Shown one piece after another: positions 45,401-53,878 of a stretch of 64,000 nt of DNA. The notes below the pieces were generated by a model. It made no database searches. It worked only from the letters and a program-made list of their open reading frames with translations, and was not told the origin of the DNA. Every line of letters starts with the position of its first letter. Within the stretch, counting starts at the first letter, position 1. This DNA is from an uncultured Aquimarina sp. (GTDB lineage Bacteria > Bacteroidota > Bacteroidia > Flavobacteriales > Flavobacteriaceae), in contig CANMDH010000023.1 of NCBI GenBank assembly GCA_947496555.1, positions 22,434 to 86,433 of the forward strand, in the 5' to 3' direction. The translations under genes were made by a program, and so were the position numbers.

Positions 45401-47378
45401 TGATAGCCCCCAGGATAGAGTAAACTTAGAGGAAACTATTAATACTAATGTGGGAACCAATATTACTTTGACAACTACAGTTAGCGGAAGCCAAAATAAT
45501 TACCAATGGTATCTGGATGGTAATCTTATTGCTGGGGCTACCAATCAAAACTTAGTTCTGAATAATGTGCAACCTACAGATGAGGGAGATTATTACTGTA
45601 TTATTACCAGTGATATCGTGACAGATTTAACCTTACAAAGAAATGATATTCATCTTTTTGTAACAGCTGATACTGAAGCTCCGAGTATTACATGCCCGGT
45701 AGATCAGGAGTTAAATTGTAATGTGACCATTGTCCCCGATTTTACGAGTCTGGTTAGTTCAACCGACAATTTGGATCCCAATCCAACGATTACTCAAGAC
45801 CCCGTTGTAGGATCTGCTTTTGTAGATGGTATGCAAATAACTTTTACCGCTACAGATGCTTCAGGAAATGATAATTCTTGTAGTATTATAGTTACTACTT
45901 CAACAGATACCGAAGCCCCAACATTTAGTTGTATTGCCGATCAAAATTTATCCTGTAATGAGGTACTACCAGATTATACAGGGTTAATTACTGCAACCGA
46001 TAATTGCGATACTTCACCAGGCATTGTTCAAAATCCTGCTGCTGGAACTGTTTTTACAGATGGAATGACAGTGGAGATAACAGTAACAGATGCATCGGGT
46101 AATTCAGATACATGTCAGTTTACCATAGATGAAATCCCAGATACGGAAGCCCCAACATTCAGTTGTATTACAAATCAAAATTTATCCTGTAATGAGGTAC
46201 TACCAGATTATACAGGGTTAATTACTGCAACCGATAATTGCGATGCTTCACCAAGCATTGTTCAAAATCCTGCGGCAGGAACCGCTTTTGTCGATGGAAT
46301 GACGGTTGAGATAACAGTAACAGATGCATCAGGTAATTCAGATGCTTGTCAGTTTACCATAAATGAAACCCCGGATACTGAAATACCAACAGTTACTTGC
46401 CCCGGGGATCAGATATTAGCTTCGGGATCTCTAATTCCTGATTATACTAGTTTGGTTTCTGCCAGTGATAATTGCGACACTTCCCTGAGCATTGTACAGA
46501 GCCCTGCAGCTGGAAGCACTTTTACAGATGGGATGAGTATACAGTTTACAGCGATAGATTTGAGTGGTAATACGGGGAGTTGTTCATTTAATATTACAAC
46601 AACTTCAGATACTGAGGCTCCAGAAATTAATTGTCCAACAGACCAAGAACTAGCATGTAATGCTTCGTCTATACCTGATTTTACGGGATTGGTTAGTGTT
46701 ATTGATAATCTAGATCCAAATCCTACTATCACACAAATCCCAGCAGTGGGATCTGCCTTTATAGACGGAATGATAATTACAATAACAGCAACCGATGCTA
46801 GTAATAATAGCTCAGAATGCATTTTTACATTAAATATATCAACTGTATCTGTAAATGCCGGAGAAGATGAAAATAGTAACGAAGGAGAAGAAGTGCAATT
46901 AAATGCAATTACTTCAAATTCGGGAATTTTTGGCTGGACTCCCTCTAGAGGATTAAGTAATAGTAACATTTCAAATCCTATTGCCAATCCTTTAGAAACA
47001 ACCACATACACCGTTTTTTTTACCAGTGATGAAGGGTGTACTGCACAAGATTCAGTAACTGTATTTGTAACACCAGTTGAAGAAGATGCAACCAAATATG
47101 GTTTTTCACCTGATGGAGATGGGATTAATGAGTTTTGGGAAATAGATACTATCGAAAATTACCCTAATAATAGGGTATCGATATATAATAGATGGGGAGA
47201 TTTGGTTTTTGAAGTTGAAGGATACAATAACACGTCAAGAGTTTTTAGGGGAATTGCTAATAGGAAGAGAAGTCTGGGTGGAGATGAGTTACCCGAAGGG
47301 ACTTACTTCTTTGACATAAAAATAGAAGGCTCAAACACTTTGAGAAAGAAGAGGGGTTTCCTTGTTTTAAAACGTTAA
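42429..47378 (+). CDS. Large modular surface protein with T9SS type B sorting domain
   Basis: The 1649-residue exported protein has a signal peptide and the following order: seven FG-GAP-like calcium-binding repeats (GDINNDGFEDIAIG and similar) in about residues 55-470; a fibronectin-like linker; about eleven leucine-rich repeats (about 640-970, LxGxIPxELGxLxxL type); an Ig-like domain (about 990-1075); five HYR-like domains (about 1080-1460, D-T-E-A-P start); and a type B sorting domain (gliding-motility C-terminal type, about 1555-1649, FSPDGDGINEFW ... RWGDLVFEVEGY). It should be secreted by T9SS. It is 3 bp upstream of a PorP/SprF-family gene, the usual partner for type B cargo. Likely a surface adhesin or ligand-binding protein. 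Confidence 0.85.
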   Translation: MRNTKRNIQTLKFLLLFVTSYFMCNSSEAQQLYPSSFDITTLNGTNGFRIPGIDLESQFGAETKFIGDINNDGFEDIAIGVQLANPNTLTRAGAAYVVFGSSSGFSETFDITSIDGTNGFVVVGTIVEERMGTSVSGLGDINGDGIDDMGIRSKEGIMILYGKTSGFDIEIDLTDINGTNGFVIDHAFGLEISYLGDVNGDTIDDFIISNGGGGEAWIFFGRSSNFPSSVDVSWLDGINGFRTSGYSNTLRAAYLAGGAGDINNDGFNDIILGDRSLTSGSFIERTHLIYGRNSFNPLVDITALDGTEGFTIDHTGGNFLAFTGTLGDINADGIDDFFSESAAIFGKQPTDPFPANIPLSSVSDRTYGFILPGGLTSAPVGDINQDGINDFISVYGSSGSDRDAYVIFGSNSGFPDPIDESTLDGTNGFVIGGFRTSNIGRPVSGDGDFNGDGISDFIIGNPFITPEGSADQTGEAYIIFGGDHYAMPLNTGYPQAITETTSGFTLVVNGPETGTIHYAIYPGNFSGTIDHDDILNGVGAVTNDNFLMDTENIDIQEVISSLTADTTYDVYLFLEDGIGNQGEIYFIDNITTLSTACPYIVPCEERDALIALYNATDGPNWTNNTNWLTNNPVDTWFGVTVTAGHVTEVDFGFSGNNLNGSLPVELGDLNFLERFDMPQNANLAGTIPNELFTNVALLEIDLGNNGFTGGIPANISNLTALQSLELDNNNFTGGIPVGMYTLINLEVLNLYGNNISGPISADIQNLTSLTTLLLGDNPLGGVIPSEIGILTNLTNLNIYRANLTGTIPLEIGNLVNLTGLQLGRNQLSGSIPSSMGNLTQLTSLYLNNNTLTGAIPASLGNLSNVRLFILGPNQLTGSIPPELGALINVESFYLYDNNLSGSIPPELGGLTSVTQLYLRNNQLEGVIPASLATLPNVEDIFFHNNNLSGAFPDFTQAPNLDYRILMYGNAFQFGDFENQWNAYQTQLSIFDDSPQDRVNLEETINTNVGTNITLTTTVSGSQNNYQWYLDGNLIAGATNQNLVLNNVQPTDEGDYYCIITSDIVTDLTLQRNDIHLFVTADTEAPSITCPVDQELNCNVTIVPDFTSLVSSTDNLDPNPTITQDPVVGSAFVDGMQITFTATDASGNDNSCSIIVTTSTDTEAPTFSCIADQNLSCNEVLPDYTGLITATDNCDTSPGIVQNPAAGTVFTDGMTVEITVTDASGNSDTCQFTIDEIPDTEAPTFSCITNQNLSCNEVLPDYTGLITATDNCDASPSIVQNPAAGTAFVDGMTVEITVTDASGNSDACQFTINETPDTEIPTVTCPGDQILASGSLIPDYTSLVSASDNCDTSLSIVQSPAAGSTFTDGMSIQFTAIDLSGNTGSCSFNITTTSDTEAPEINCPTDQELACNASSIPDFTGLVSVIDNLDPNPTITQIPAVGSAFIDGMIITITATDASNNSSECIFTLNISTVSVNAGEDENSNEGEEVQLNAITSNSGIFGWTPSRGLSNSNISNPIANPLETTTYTVFFTSDEGCTAQDSVTVFVTPVEEDATKYGFSPDGDGINEFWEIDTIENYPNNRVSIYNRWGDLVFEVEGYNNTSRVFRGIANRKRSLGGDELPEGTYFFDIKIEGSNTLRKKRGFLVLKR

Positions 47379-47381
47379 TCT

Positions 47382-48308
47382 ATGAAAATTAAATATACAT
47401 TATTGGTAGTTGTAATACTGTCAAATGGATTTTTATATTCCATATTGGGACAACAAACTCCGGTATTTGCAAATTATAATTACAATACGGTAATGATTAA
47501 TCCAGCGCATGCGGGGTTTTATCCCAGTTCTGATATGACGATCACCAATAGGGGATATATAAACCAGTTTGAAGGCAGTCCTAGAAATATAGGAGTGACA
47601 TTTAATTCGCCTTTAGGTAATGAAAATGTTGGGTTGGGAGCAGGTGTTTATAGTGACCAGGTAGGAGTCACGACTACTACAAGTTTATTTGGATCATATG
47701 CCTATAAAATATTTTTTGATCATAATTATAACAGAGCAAGATGGTGGTCTTACAATCCACCCGTTTTGTCTTTCGGAATTACTGGAGGGATAATGGTCTA
47801 CGATGAGAATTTATTAGCATTAGGAATACAGAATGATCCCAATTTTGCTAATAATATTAATACTTTTATACCCACTGTTGGAATAGGTGTTTTATATAAT
47901 CGTGAACATATTTATGTTGGTCTTTCGGCACCAAATATTTTCGGAGATTCATTATCTTCAGAAGATAATATTGATTTAGAAATTCCTTATTATGCCTATG
48001 CGGGATATCGCTTTTTTTCAACTCGTTTTAAAGAGGTGTTAATTACACCAAGTGTATTGATCAAATATGTTTCGGGAGCACCTATTCAGGCGGATTTTAA
48101 TACTACGGTGAATTACAAAAATAAGATTGAAGTTGGTGCAGGTTACCGAACTAGCTCTTCAATGAATTTTCTTGCAGGATTTTACATTTCTGATCATTTG
48201 AGATTGTTATATAATTATAATCAAACATTAAGAAGCACACCTATTAATAATACTCACGGAATTATATTGAGCTATCGTTGGGGAGAAGGATTTGGAAATA
48301 AGGGATGA
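47382..48308 (+). CDS. PorP/SprF-family type IX secretion membrane protein
   Basis: The 308-residue protein has a signal peptide and the PorP/SprF family pattern: QQTPVFANYNYNTVMINPAHAGFYPS near the start, VGLGAGVYSDQVG and YAYKIFF, then regular barrel strands and a final LSYRWGEGF. These outer-membrane proteins help export and retain specific type B cargo. The gene starts 3 bp after the large adhesin stop, so the two are an operon and likely a pair. A terminator follows. Confidence 0.92.
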   Translation: MKIKYTLLVVVILSNGFLYSILGQQTPVFANYNYNTVMINPAHAGFYPSSDMTITNRGYINQFEGSPRNIGVTFNSPLGNENVGLGAGVYSDQVGVTTTTSLFGSYAYKIFFDHNYNRARWWSYNPPVLSFGITGGIMVYDENLLALGIQNDPNFANNINTFIPTVGIGVLYNREHIYVGLSAPNIFGDSLSSEDNIDLEIPYYAYAGYRFFSTRFKEVLITPSVLIKYVSGAPIQADFNTTVNYKNKIEVGAGYRTSSSMNFLAGFYISDHLRLLYNYNQTLRSTPINNTHGIILSYRWGEGFGNKG

Positions 48309-48337
48309 TGAAACGTTTTTGGAATACGTAAATCATC

Positions 48338-48374
48338 AAAAGAGCCATTGTATTTTTGTACAATGGTTCTTTTA
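48338..48374 (+). terminator. Terminator of the adhesin/SprF operon
   Basis: AAAAGAGCCATTGTA and TACAATGGTTCTTTT pair around a T-rich loop, with T residues following. Confidence 0.75.
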
Positions 48375-48402
48375 GTAATGAATATTTGACATTAAGCTAT
48401 AT

Positions 48403-49047
48403 CTAATGCTTTATGTATTGCATTTTCAAAGCATACTTGGTTAACCCTGCAAGATTCCTGACATTGAGTTTTGCAATAAGGTTTTTTCTATAACTTTCTA
48501 TGGTATGTTTACTTAAAAACAATTGATCAGCTATTTCCTGGGTGGTAAACTCTTGAGCTATTAAAGTGATCACATCAATTTCTCGTTGCGTTAATTTAAC
48601 CTCTTCCTGCTTTTTCTTAGCGAATTTGTTTTTCAAATAAATATCTTTTATCTCGGTAGAAAAGTATTTATCTCCTTTTAGTATTGTTTTTATGGCTTTT
48701 AAAAGTTCTTCTTTTTTTGCATTTTTTGGCACATAGCCGTCTACATCATATTCTATTAGAGTATCAATGGTTTCCGGGTCATTGAGCATACTAACTACTA
48801 GTGTTTTTATACTATTCTTCCTTTCTTTTATTATTTTATTAAGAGCTATGCCGTCTAATTCGGGCATAGAAATATCTGTAATAATAAGATCTATTTTTTC
48901 TTTTGGGTTTATTTCAAGGTACTTCACTATGTGTTTTCCATCTTTGGCCGTAAATAAAATATTATAATCTTTTTGAGAGTTTAGAATACTAAGTAAGCCA
49001 TCTAAAAACATCTTGTGGTCATCTACTATGATTAAATTATAGGCCAT
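48403..49047 (-). CDS. LuxR-family response regulator
   Basis: The 214-residue protein has an N-terminal receiver (D9-D10, phospho-acceptor D58 in IITDISMPELDG, and a Lys near 109) and a C-terminal GerE HTH (LTQREIDVITLIAQEFTTQEIADQLFLSKHTIESYRKNL). It follows the histidine kinase gene by 14 bp, so the pair forms one two-component system. Target genes are not visible; the adjacent operons are candidates only by position. Confidence 0.92.
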   Translation of the reverse strand: MAYNLIIVDDHKMFLDGLLSILNSQKDYNILFTAKDGKHIVKYLEINPKEKIDLIITDISMPELDGIALNKIIKERKNSIKTLVVSMLNDPETIDTLIEYDVDGYVPKNAKKEELLKAIKTILKGDKYFSTEIKDIYLKNKFAKKKQEEVKLTQREIDVITLIAQEFTTQEIADQLFLSKHTIESYRKNLIAKLNVRNLAGLTKYALKMQYIKH

Positions 49048-49061
49048 TTTGAATGGGGTTT

Positions 49062-51185
49062 TTATGTTGGAATTTCTATATTTATTATGGTACCTCTCCT
49101 AATTCTGGAATCTATATCCATAGTGCCGGATACTTTGTTTAATCTACTTTTTATATTTTCAAATCCAATTCCATTAACGTTATTTTTGATGTTAAAACCA
49201 ACTCCATTATCTTCAAATAAAATATTTAACACATCCTCTACCATGTTTAACTGAAGCTCTACAGACGAAGCTTTGGCATGTTTAATTGTGTTTGTGATCA
49301 ATTCCTGAATAATTTTGAAAACTTCCATTTGCAATATCTCATCTAGGTCATCAATTGCAGCTCTTGGATATACATTAAAAGAGGTATCAAGATTACTTGC
49401 CTCACCAATATTATTAAAATAACTTTCTAGAACTTCACCAAAATTATTTTTCCTGAATTTTTTCGGAATTAGATTGTGAGATAAATTACGTACCTGTTCA
49501 TAAGTGTCATCTAATTGAGCATTAATACTTTGTATCGGTTTTTCATTACCGTTAATCAAAGTGCTATTAAGTTGAAGTTTTATGGCGGCCAGATTACCTC
49601 CGATACTATCATGTAGTTCTAGGGCAATACGCTTTCGTTCTTTATCCTGACCTTCTATTGAGGCTTTTACCAGTTTCAATTCTTGCCCCTTGATTAGAGA
49701 TGAAATTTTTTGCTCACTTATTTCTTCTTGTTTTTTGTTTAATTCACTTTGCGTTTGAAGTTTTTGATAATAAACAATAAGCAAACCAACAATGGGTATA
49801 AGAAGAATTAGAAAAGAATACAAGATGGTATTCTTTATGCTTTTTTGCCGAATAAGCTTAGATTCTTGAATTTCCTGATCTTTTTTTAATAACCGAATTT
49901 CATTCAATTTTTTTTCTGAAGCATTCTGAAAGGATAATATCTTATTTTCATTCTCTTTTTTTTCAACTTCTTGTTGCAGTCTAAGGTTTTTGATGGCTTC
50001 ACTCTGGTTTTTAAGTTCCAATTCTCGGTTAGAATTTTCTACCTGTAAAACTTTTATTTCTTTCTCCTTTTGTAAAGTTTGATATTTTACCTCTAACTCA
50101 TCAATTTCTTTATCCTTTTGTAATTTGTTTATAGAATCCTTGATATTAAAAGATTTGGTTATAAATCCAAAGGCATTTTTATAATCGTTTTGGGCGATAG
50201 AGATATTTTTGAGCTGATCATAAATCACCTTTTGCTCCTTTAAAAATCCAAGTTCTATGGCATCATGTAATCCCGATGAATAGGTAAGTTTTGCATCTTC
50301 ATATTTTTCTAAATCAAAGTATACACTTGCCATATTTAACCGGGCTATTAAAGAAAGTCTTTTAAGTCCATTTTCATCTGATACTTTTATGGCTTCGTTA
50401 TATAAAGAAATGGCTTTATCAAGATCTTCTTGCTCTTGAAAATTTCCAGCCATATTGAGTTTAATCACAGCTATGGCCTGGTAACTTTTATTTTTTTCGC
50501 CCAGTTGTAAAGCTTTTTCAAAGTAACTATTGGATGCATCATAATCTTTAAGATGGGAATAAATACCACCTATATTAATATAGCTTCCGTAAACAATCTC
50601 CCTATTACCCTTATAGGTTAGACATTTTTTAAACAGTGAAAGAGCTTCTTCATAATTACCCATATCACTATAGGTAAGTGCTAAGCCATGCGTATGAGTG
50701 TAGTATAAATCTACTTCGTTGTAAATTTCAGTTTCTGATATGCCTTTTTGATGCCACTTTTTACTTTCTTCATTTAACCCCTTATTTTTATAGTTTATAG
50801 CCAGGATATTATATGCCAAAATTCGCCCTCTTATTTTTATAGAATCATTACCAAGTTTGTTAAATTTTAGGGACCTATTGACATAAAAAATTGAGGAATC
50901 AATCAGAGTTTTATTTTTGAAATAGTAGGCCAAAAGTAAATTTGCATTTGCTTTGGCATATTCTGTCTTTACTTTTTTTAATAATTGATGCGCAATCTTA
51001 TAAGCTCTCTTTTCTTCTTTATTATTAAAAATCTTGAAAGCTTCCTTGATTAACTTTTTTTCTTGATATTCTATTTTTATGCTTTCAGGAGGAGGTGAAA
51101 GCTTTCCATCGGTTGCCTGGGCTTTCATAATAAAAGGTAGAAACAATAAACCCGTTATAATTACTTTTTTTAGGAATCCAGACAT
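49062..51185 (-). CDS. TPR-containing sensor histidine kinase (HisKA_3 type)
   Basis: The 707-residue protein has a signal-like N-terminus, about six TPR motifs (100-340), a coiled coil (about 355-445), one membrane helix (about 450-470, TILYSFLILLIPIVGLLIVYY), a HisKA_3 domain with catalytic H525 in ERKRIALELHDSIGGN, and a HATPase with NTIKHAKASS and FEDNGVGF. Periplasmic TPRs as the sensing part are common in Bacteroidota kinases. The ligand is unknown. The response regulator follows, and a -7 box with a near -33 element lies 4 nt before the ATG. Confidence 0.9.
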   Translation of the reverse strand: MSGFLKKVIITGLLFLPFIMKAQATDGKLSPPPESIKIEYQEKKLIKEAFKIFNNKEEKRAYKIAHQLLKKVKTEYAKANANLLLAYYFKNKTLIDSSIFYVNRSLKFNKLGNDSIKIRGRILAYNILAINYKNKGLNEESKKWHQKGISETEIYNEVDLYYTHTHGLALTYSDMGNYEEALSLFKKCLTYKGNREIVYGSYINIGGIYSHLKDYDASNSYFEKALQLGEKNKSYQAIAVIKLNMAGNFQEQEDLDKAISLYNEAIKVSDENGLKRLSLIARLNMASVYFDLEKYEDAKLTYSSGLHDAIELGFLKEQKVIYDQLKNISIAQNDYKNAFGFITKSFNIKDSINKLQKDKEIDELEVKYQTLQKEKEIKVLQVENSNRELELKNQSEAIKNLRLQQEVEKKENENKILSFQNASEKKLNEIRLLKKDQEIQESKLIRQKSIKNTILYSFLILLIPIVGLLIVYYQKLQTQSELNKKQEEISEQKISSLIKGQELKLVKASIEGQDKERKRIALELHDSIGGNLAAIKLQLNSTLINGNEKPIQSINAQLDDTYEQVRNLSHNLIPKKFRKNNFGEVLESYFNNIGEASNLDTSFNVYPRAAIDDLDEILQMEVFKIIQELITNTIKHAKASSVELQLNMVEDVLNILFEDNGVGFNIKNNVNGIGFENIKSRLNKVSGTMDIDSRIRRGTIINIEIPT

Positions 51186-51189
51186 AAAA

Positions 51190-51216
51190 CAAATGTATTA
51201 ATTCTAAAAGATTCAA
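51190..51216 (-). promoter_or_regulatory. Promoter of the two-component operon
   Basis: On the minus strand TTG, a 16-bp spacer and TACATTTG (51197-51190) match the consensus closely. Four nucleotides separate the box from the ATG at 51185, predicting a leaderless mRNA. Confidence 0.55.
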
Positions 51217-51239
51217 ATACCCCTGAAAACTGGGGTTTA

Positions 51240-52577
51240 CTATTTATAGATCAAATACTTTTTTCTTTTTGATTTGTACTTTGTGAGATCATCGCTCCAC
51301 GATTTTTTAATTTGTGTAATACTTACTCCATCGATAATTTGCTGCTGTAGTTTTTTTGTGCCTGCATGAAGGGTAAAAGACTTTGTATTGAAGAATTTTT
51401 CTTTGTCTTTAGAATTTTTATAAGCGTTTACAAGCCATTCTAGGTTTATTCTGTTTAACCTAGGAGTTTTTCTAAGATCGTTTCCATAACATACCTCACC
51501 TTGATGTTTAGGGTATTTTGCACCAAAATTGGGTTTAGGGATATAGGCATAGTCGTATTTCTCCAGAGCAAGATTGGGTGAACCGAAGATCTGAAATTGT
51601 GTTTCGGTACCTCTTCCTGCATTAATAGTTGTGCCTTCAAAAAAACCAAGACTGGGATATAGATTTATAGCCTTATCATTGGGTAGATTAGGCGAAGGTC
51701 GAATCGACAAACTGTAAAAGGTATCGTGTGTATAATTTTTTACAGGAATGATAGTGATTTCACATTTCAAACCTTCTCCCAGCCAACCTTCGCCATTTAC
51801 CATTTTAGCATACTCACCAATAGTCATACCGTGTACCAGAGGAATGGGGTGCACTCCCAAAAAACTGGTGTGTTCTGGTTCCATAGTCGGGCCGTCTATA
51901 TAATGGGCGTTAGGATTAGGTCGATCTAGTATGAGAATAGGGATATTATTTTCTGCACATGTCTGCATCACATAATGTAAGGTTGAAATATAGGTATAGA
52001 ACCTAACTCCGACATCTTGAATATCAAAAACTACAATGTCTATTCCGGTAAGTGATTTTTTTGAAGGCTTTTTGTTTTTTCCGTACAAAGAAAAAATAGG
52101 AAGGCCCGTTTTGATATCTTTACCATCGGCCACTAATTCTCCTGCATCAGCTTTACCTCTAAAACCATGTTCTGGGGCAAAAACTTTCTGAATTTTAATG
52201 TTTCTTGATAATAAAGAGTCTACCAAATGCGTGTTTTGTTGAAATTTAAGAGATCGCATTCCGCTTTCATCTTCAAATAGAGCGGTAATATTTGGATATT
52301 TAAAAATTACCGAGGTTTGATTTCCTACAATGGCCACATTTTTTCCTTCTAGGAGAGATAAGTATTCTTCAGTTTGATTGGCCCCTACAATGATAGGTTG
52401 TACAAGAGCGGCTTCGGTATTTTTTTTCTGAGTAATGGTATCCAATACTCCTTCAGGAATTTCTTGCGAAGACACTTTTGTAGTACTTCCGCAAGAAATA
52501 AGAACGGTACAAAAGAATAATAATGTATTTTTGAACTTGTCTGCCAAATTGGTAGATGCATTTCTAATAAAAACCAT
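51240..52577 (-). CDS. namZ: Exo-beta-N-acetylmuramidase (NamZ / DUF1343)
   Basis: The 445-residue lipoprotein (Cys29, LISC) has the DUF1343 domain found in NamZ enzymes, family GH171, which remove terminal N-acetylmuramic acid from peptidoglycan fragments. Family signatures are GKNVAIVGNQTSV, KVFAPEHGFRG, DIVVFDIQDVGVRFYTYIST, ILDRPNP, VHGMTIGEYAKMVN and FFEGTTINAGRGTE. It is divergent from the ABC permease gene by only 8 bp, so each gene's promoter would overlap the other's coding sequence. It fits the peptidoglycan-recycling theme of the window. Confidence 0.88.
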   Translation of the reverse strand: MVFIRNASTNLADKFKNTLLFFCTVLISCGSTTKVSSQEIPEGVLDTITQKKNTEAALVQPIIVGANQTEEYLSLLEGKNVAIVGNQTSVIFKYPNITALFEDESGMRSLKFQQNTHLVDSLLSRNIKIQKVFAPEHGFRGKADAGELVADGKDIKTGLPIFSLYGKNKKPSKKSLTGIDIVVFDIQDVGVRFYTYISTLHYVMQTCAENNIPILILDRPNPNAHYIDGPTMEPEHTSFLGVHPIPLVHGMTIGEYAKMVNGEGWLGEGLKCEITIIPVKNYTHDTFYSLSIRPSPNLPNDKAINLYPSLGFFEGTTINAGRGTETQFQIFGSPNLALEKYDYAYIPKPNFGAKYPKHQGEVCYGNDLRKTPRLNRINLEWLVNAYKNSKDKEKFFNTKSFTLHAGTKKLQQQIIDGVSITQIKKSWSDDLTKYKSKRKKYLIYK

Positions 52578-52585
52578 AGTTAAGC

Positions 52586-53827
52586 TTGAATTTCGAGTAT
52601 TTTATCGCCAAACGCCTCATCAAAGGTAAGGAACATAAAAGTAGCATTTCGACTCCAATTGTAAAAATTGCCATTTCTGCGATTGCGATTGGAATGATCA
52701 TGATGCTTATTACCGTTGCTACGGGCATTGGTTTACAACGTAAAATACGCGAAAAAGTTGCTGCGTTTAATGGACACATATTGGTTACTAGTTTTGATAA
52801 TAATAGTAGCGTCGAATCTTTAATTCCTATTTCAAAAGATCAACAGTTTTATCCCGATTTTCCAGAAATCAATGGCATTATTCATATGCAAGCGGTAGCT
52901 ACCAAAATGGGATTGATACGTACCGCTACGGATTTTGATGGGATAGTTGTAAAAGGGGTGGATAAGGACTATAACTGGGATTATTTTAAGGAATTTCTTG
53001 TGGAAGGCAGGCTTCCAGATTTTAGTAAAAAACTAAATGATGAGATTCTTTTATCTTCTTATATAGCAAATCGTTTAGGTCTTAAAATAGGAGACAAGGC
53101 TATAACCTATTTTTTAAAGAAAAAAGCCACGTCAAATTCTCAACCGTTTATACGAGCTTTTAAGATTGTTGGAATTTATAATTCGGGATTTCAAGAGTTT
53201 GATGAGACCTATCTTTTTGCTGATATACGACATGTACAGCGCATGAATAAATGGAAAGAAGACGAGATAGGTAATTTTGAGGTTTTTATTGATGATTTTA
53301 ATGAAATCGATCTAAAAGGCCAGGAGATTTATGAAAATATTCCTTCTACATTAGATAGTCAGACGATTACACTGAAATATGCAACGATTTTTGAATGGCT
53401 CAAACTTTTTGACTTAAATATTATTGGTATTATAGGCATTATCATTTTGGTTGCTGGTATTAATATGATAACGGCATTATTAGTTCTGATTTTAGAAAAA
53501 ACGCCTATGATAGGAATACTAAAAGCATTGGGTACATCTGATTGGAGTATCAGAAAAGTGTTTTTATATAATGCCGCTTACTTGATATTAATTGGTTTGT
53601 TTTGGGGCAATCTTATAGGAGTTGGTTTGTTATTTATTCAGGACCAATATGGTGTGGTAGGACTTAATCCCGAAACGTATTATGTAAGTACAGCTCCTGT
53701 ATATATTAATGCAGGATATGTTTTATTGCTTAATTTGGGAACAATGTTATTGTGCCTGATAATGTTATTAATTCCTTCGTATATAGTTTCAAAAATATCA
53801 CCAACAAAATCTATTCGTTTTCAATAA
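52586..53827 (+). CDS. ABC transporter permease (LolC/E or MacB-like), TTG start
   Basis: The 413-residue product has an N-terminal cytoplasmic stretch (NFEYFIAKRLIKGKEHKSS), TM1 (about 23-48, VKIAISAIAIGMIMMLITV), a large periplasmic domain and three C-terminal helices with the FtsX-like fold. The start is a TTG at 52586: an in-frame TAG at 52577-52579 closes the frame, and the segment after the TTG already matches the family N-terminus, so no ATG is available. LolCE-type lipoprotein export is possible, but the ATPase partner is not nearby. Confidence 0.8.
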   Translation: MNFEYFIAKRLIKGKEHKSSISTPIVKIAISAIAIGMIMMLITVATGIGLQRKIREKVAAFNGHILVTSFDNNSSVESLIPISKDQQFYPDFPEINGIIHMQAVATKMGLIRTATDFDGIVVKGVDKDYNWDYFKEFLVEGRLPDFSKKLNDEILLSSYIANRLGLKIGDKAITYFLKKKATSNSQPFIRAFKIVGIYNSGFQEFDETYLFADIRHVQRMNKWKEDEIGNFEVFIDDFNEIDLKGQEIYENIPSTLDSQTITLKYATIFEWLKLFDLNIIGIIGIIILVAGINMITALLVLILEKTPMIGILKALGTSDWSIRKVFLYNAAYLILIGLFWGNLIGVGLLFIQDQYGVVGLNPETYYVSTAPVYINAGYVLLLNLGTMLLCLIMLLIPSYIVSKISPTKSIRFQ

Positions 53828-53878
53828 ATAATGAAAAAGGGAAGAATTTCTTCCTCCCTTAATCTCCCCTTATTAGGC

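Noticed and set aside
53830-53865. Terminator between the ABC permease and the FnIII lipoprotein
   Set aside because: AAGGGA/TCCCTT-type pairing has mismatches and no clear T-run, so it was not listed as a feature.
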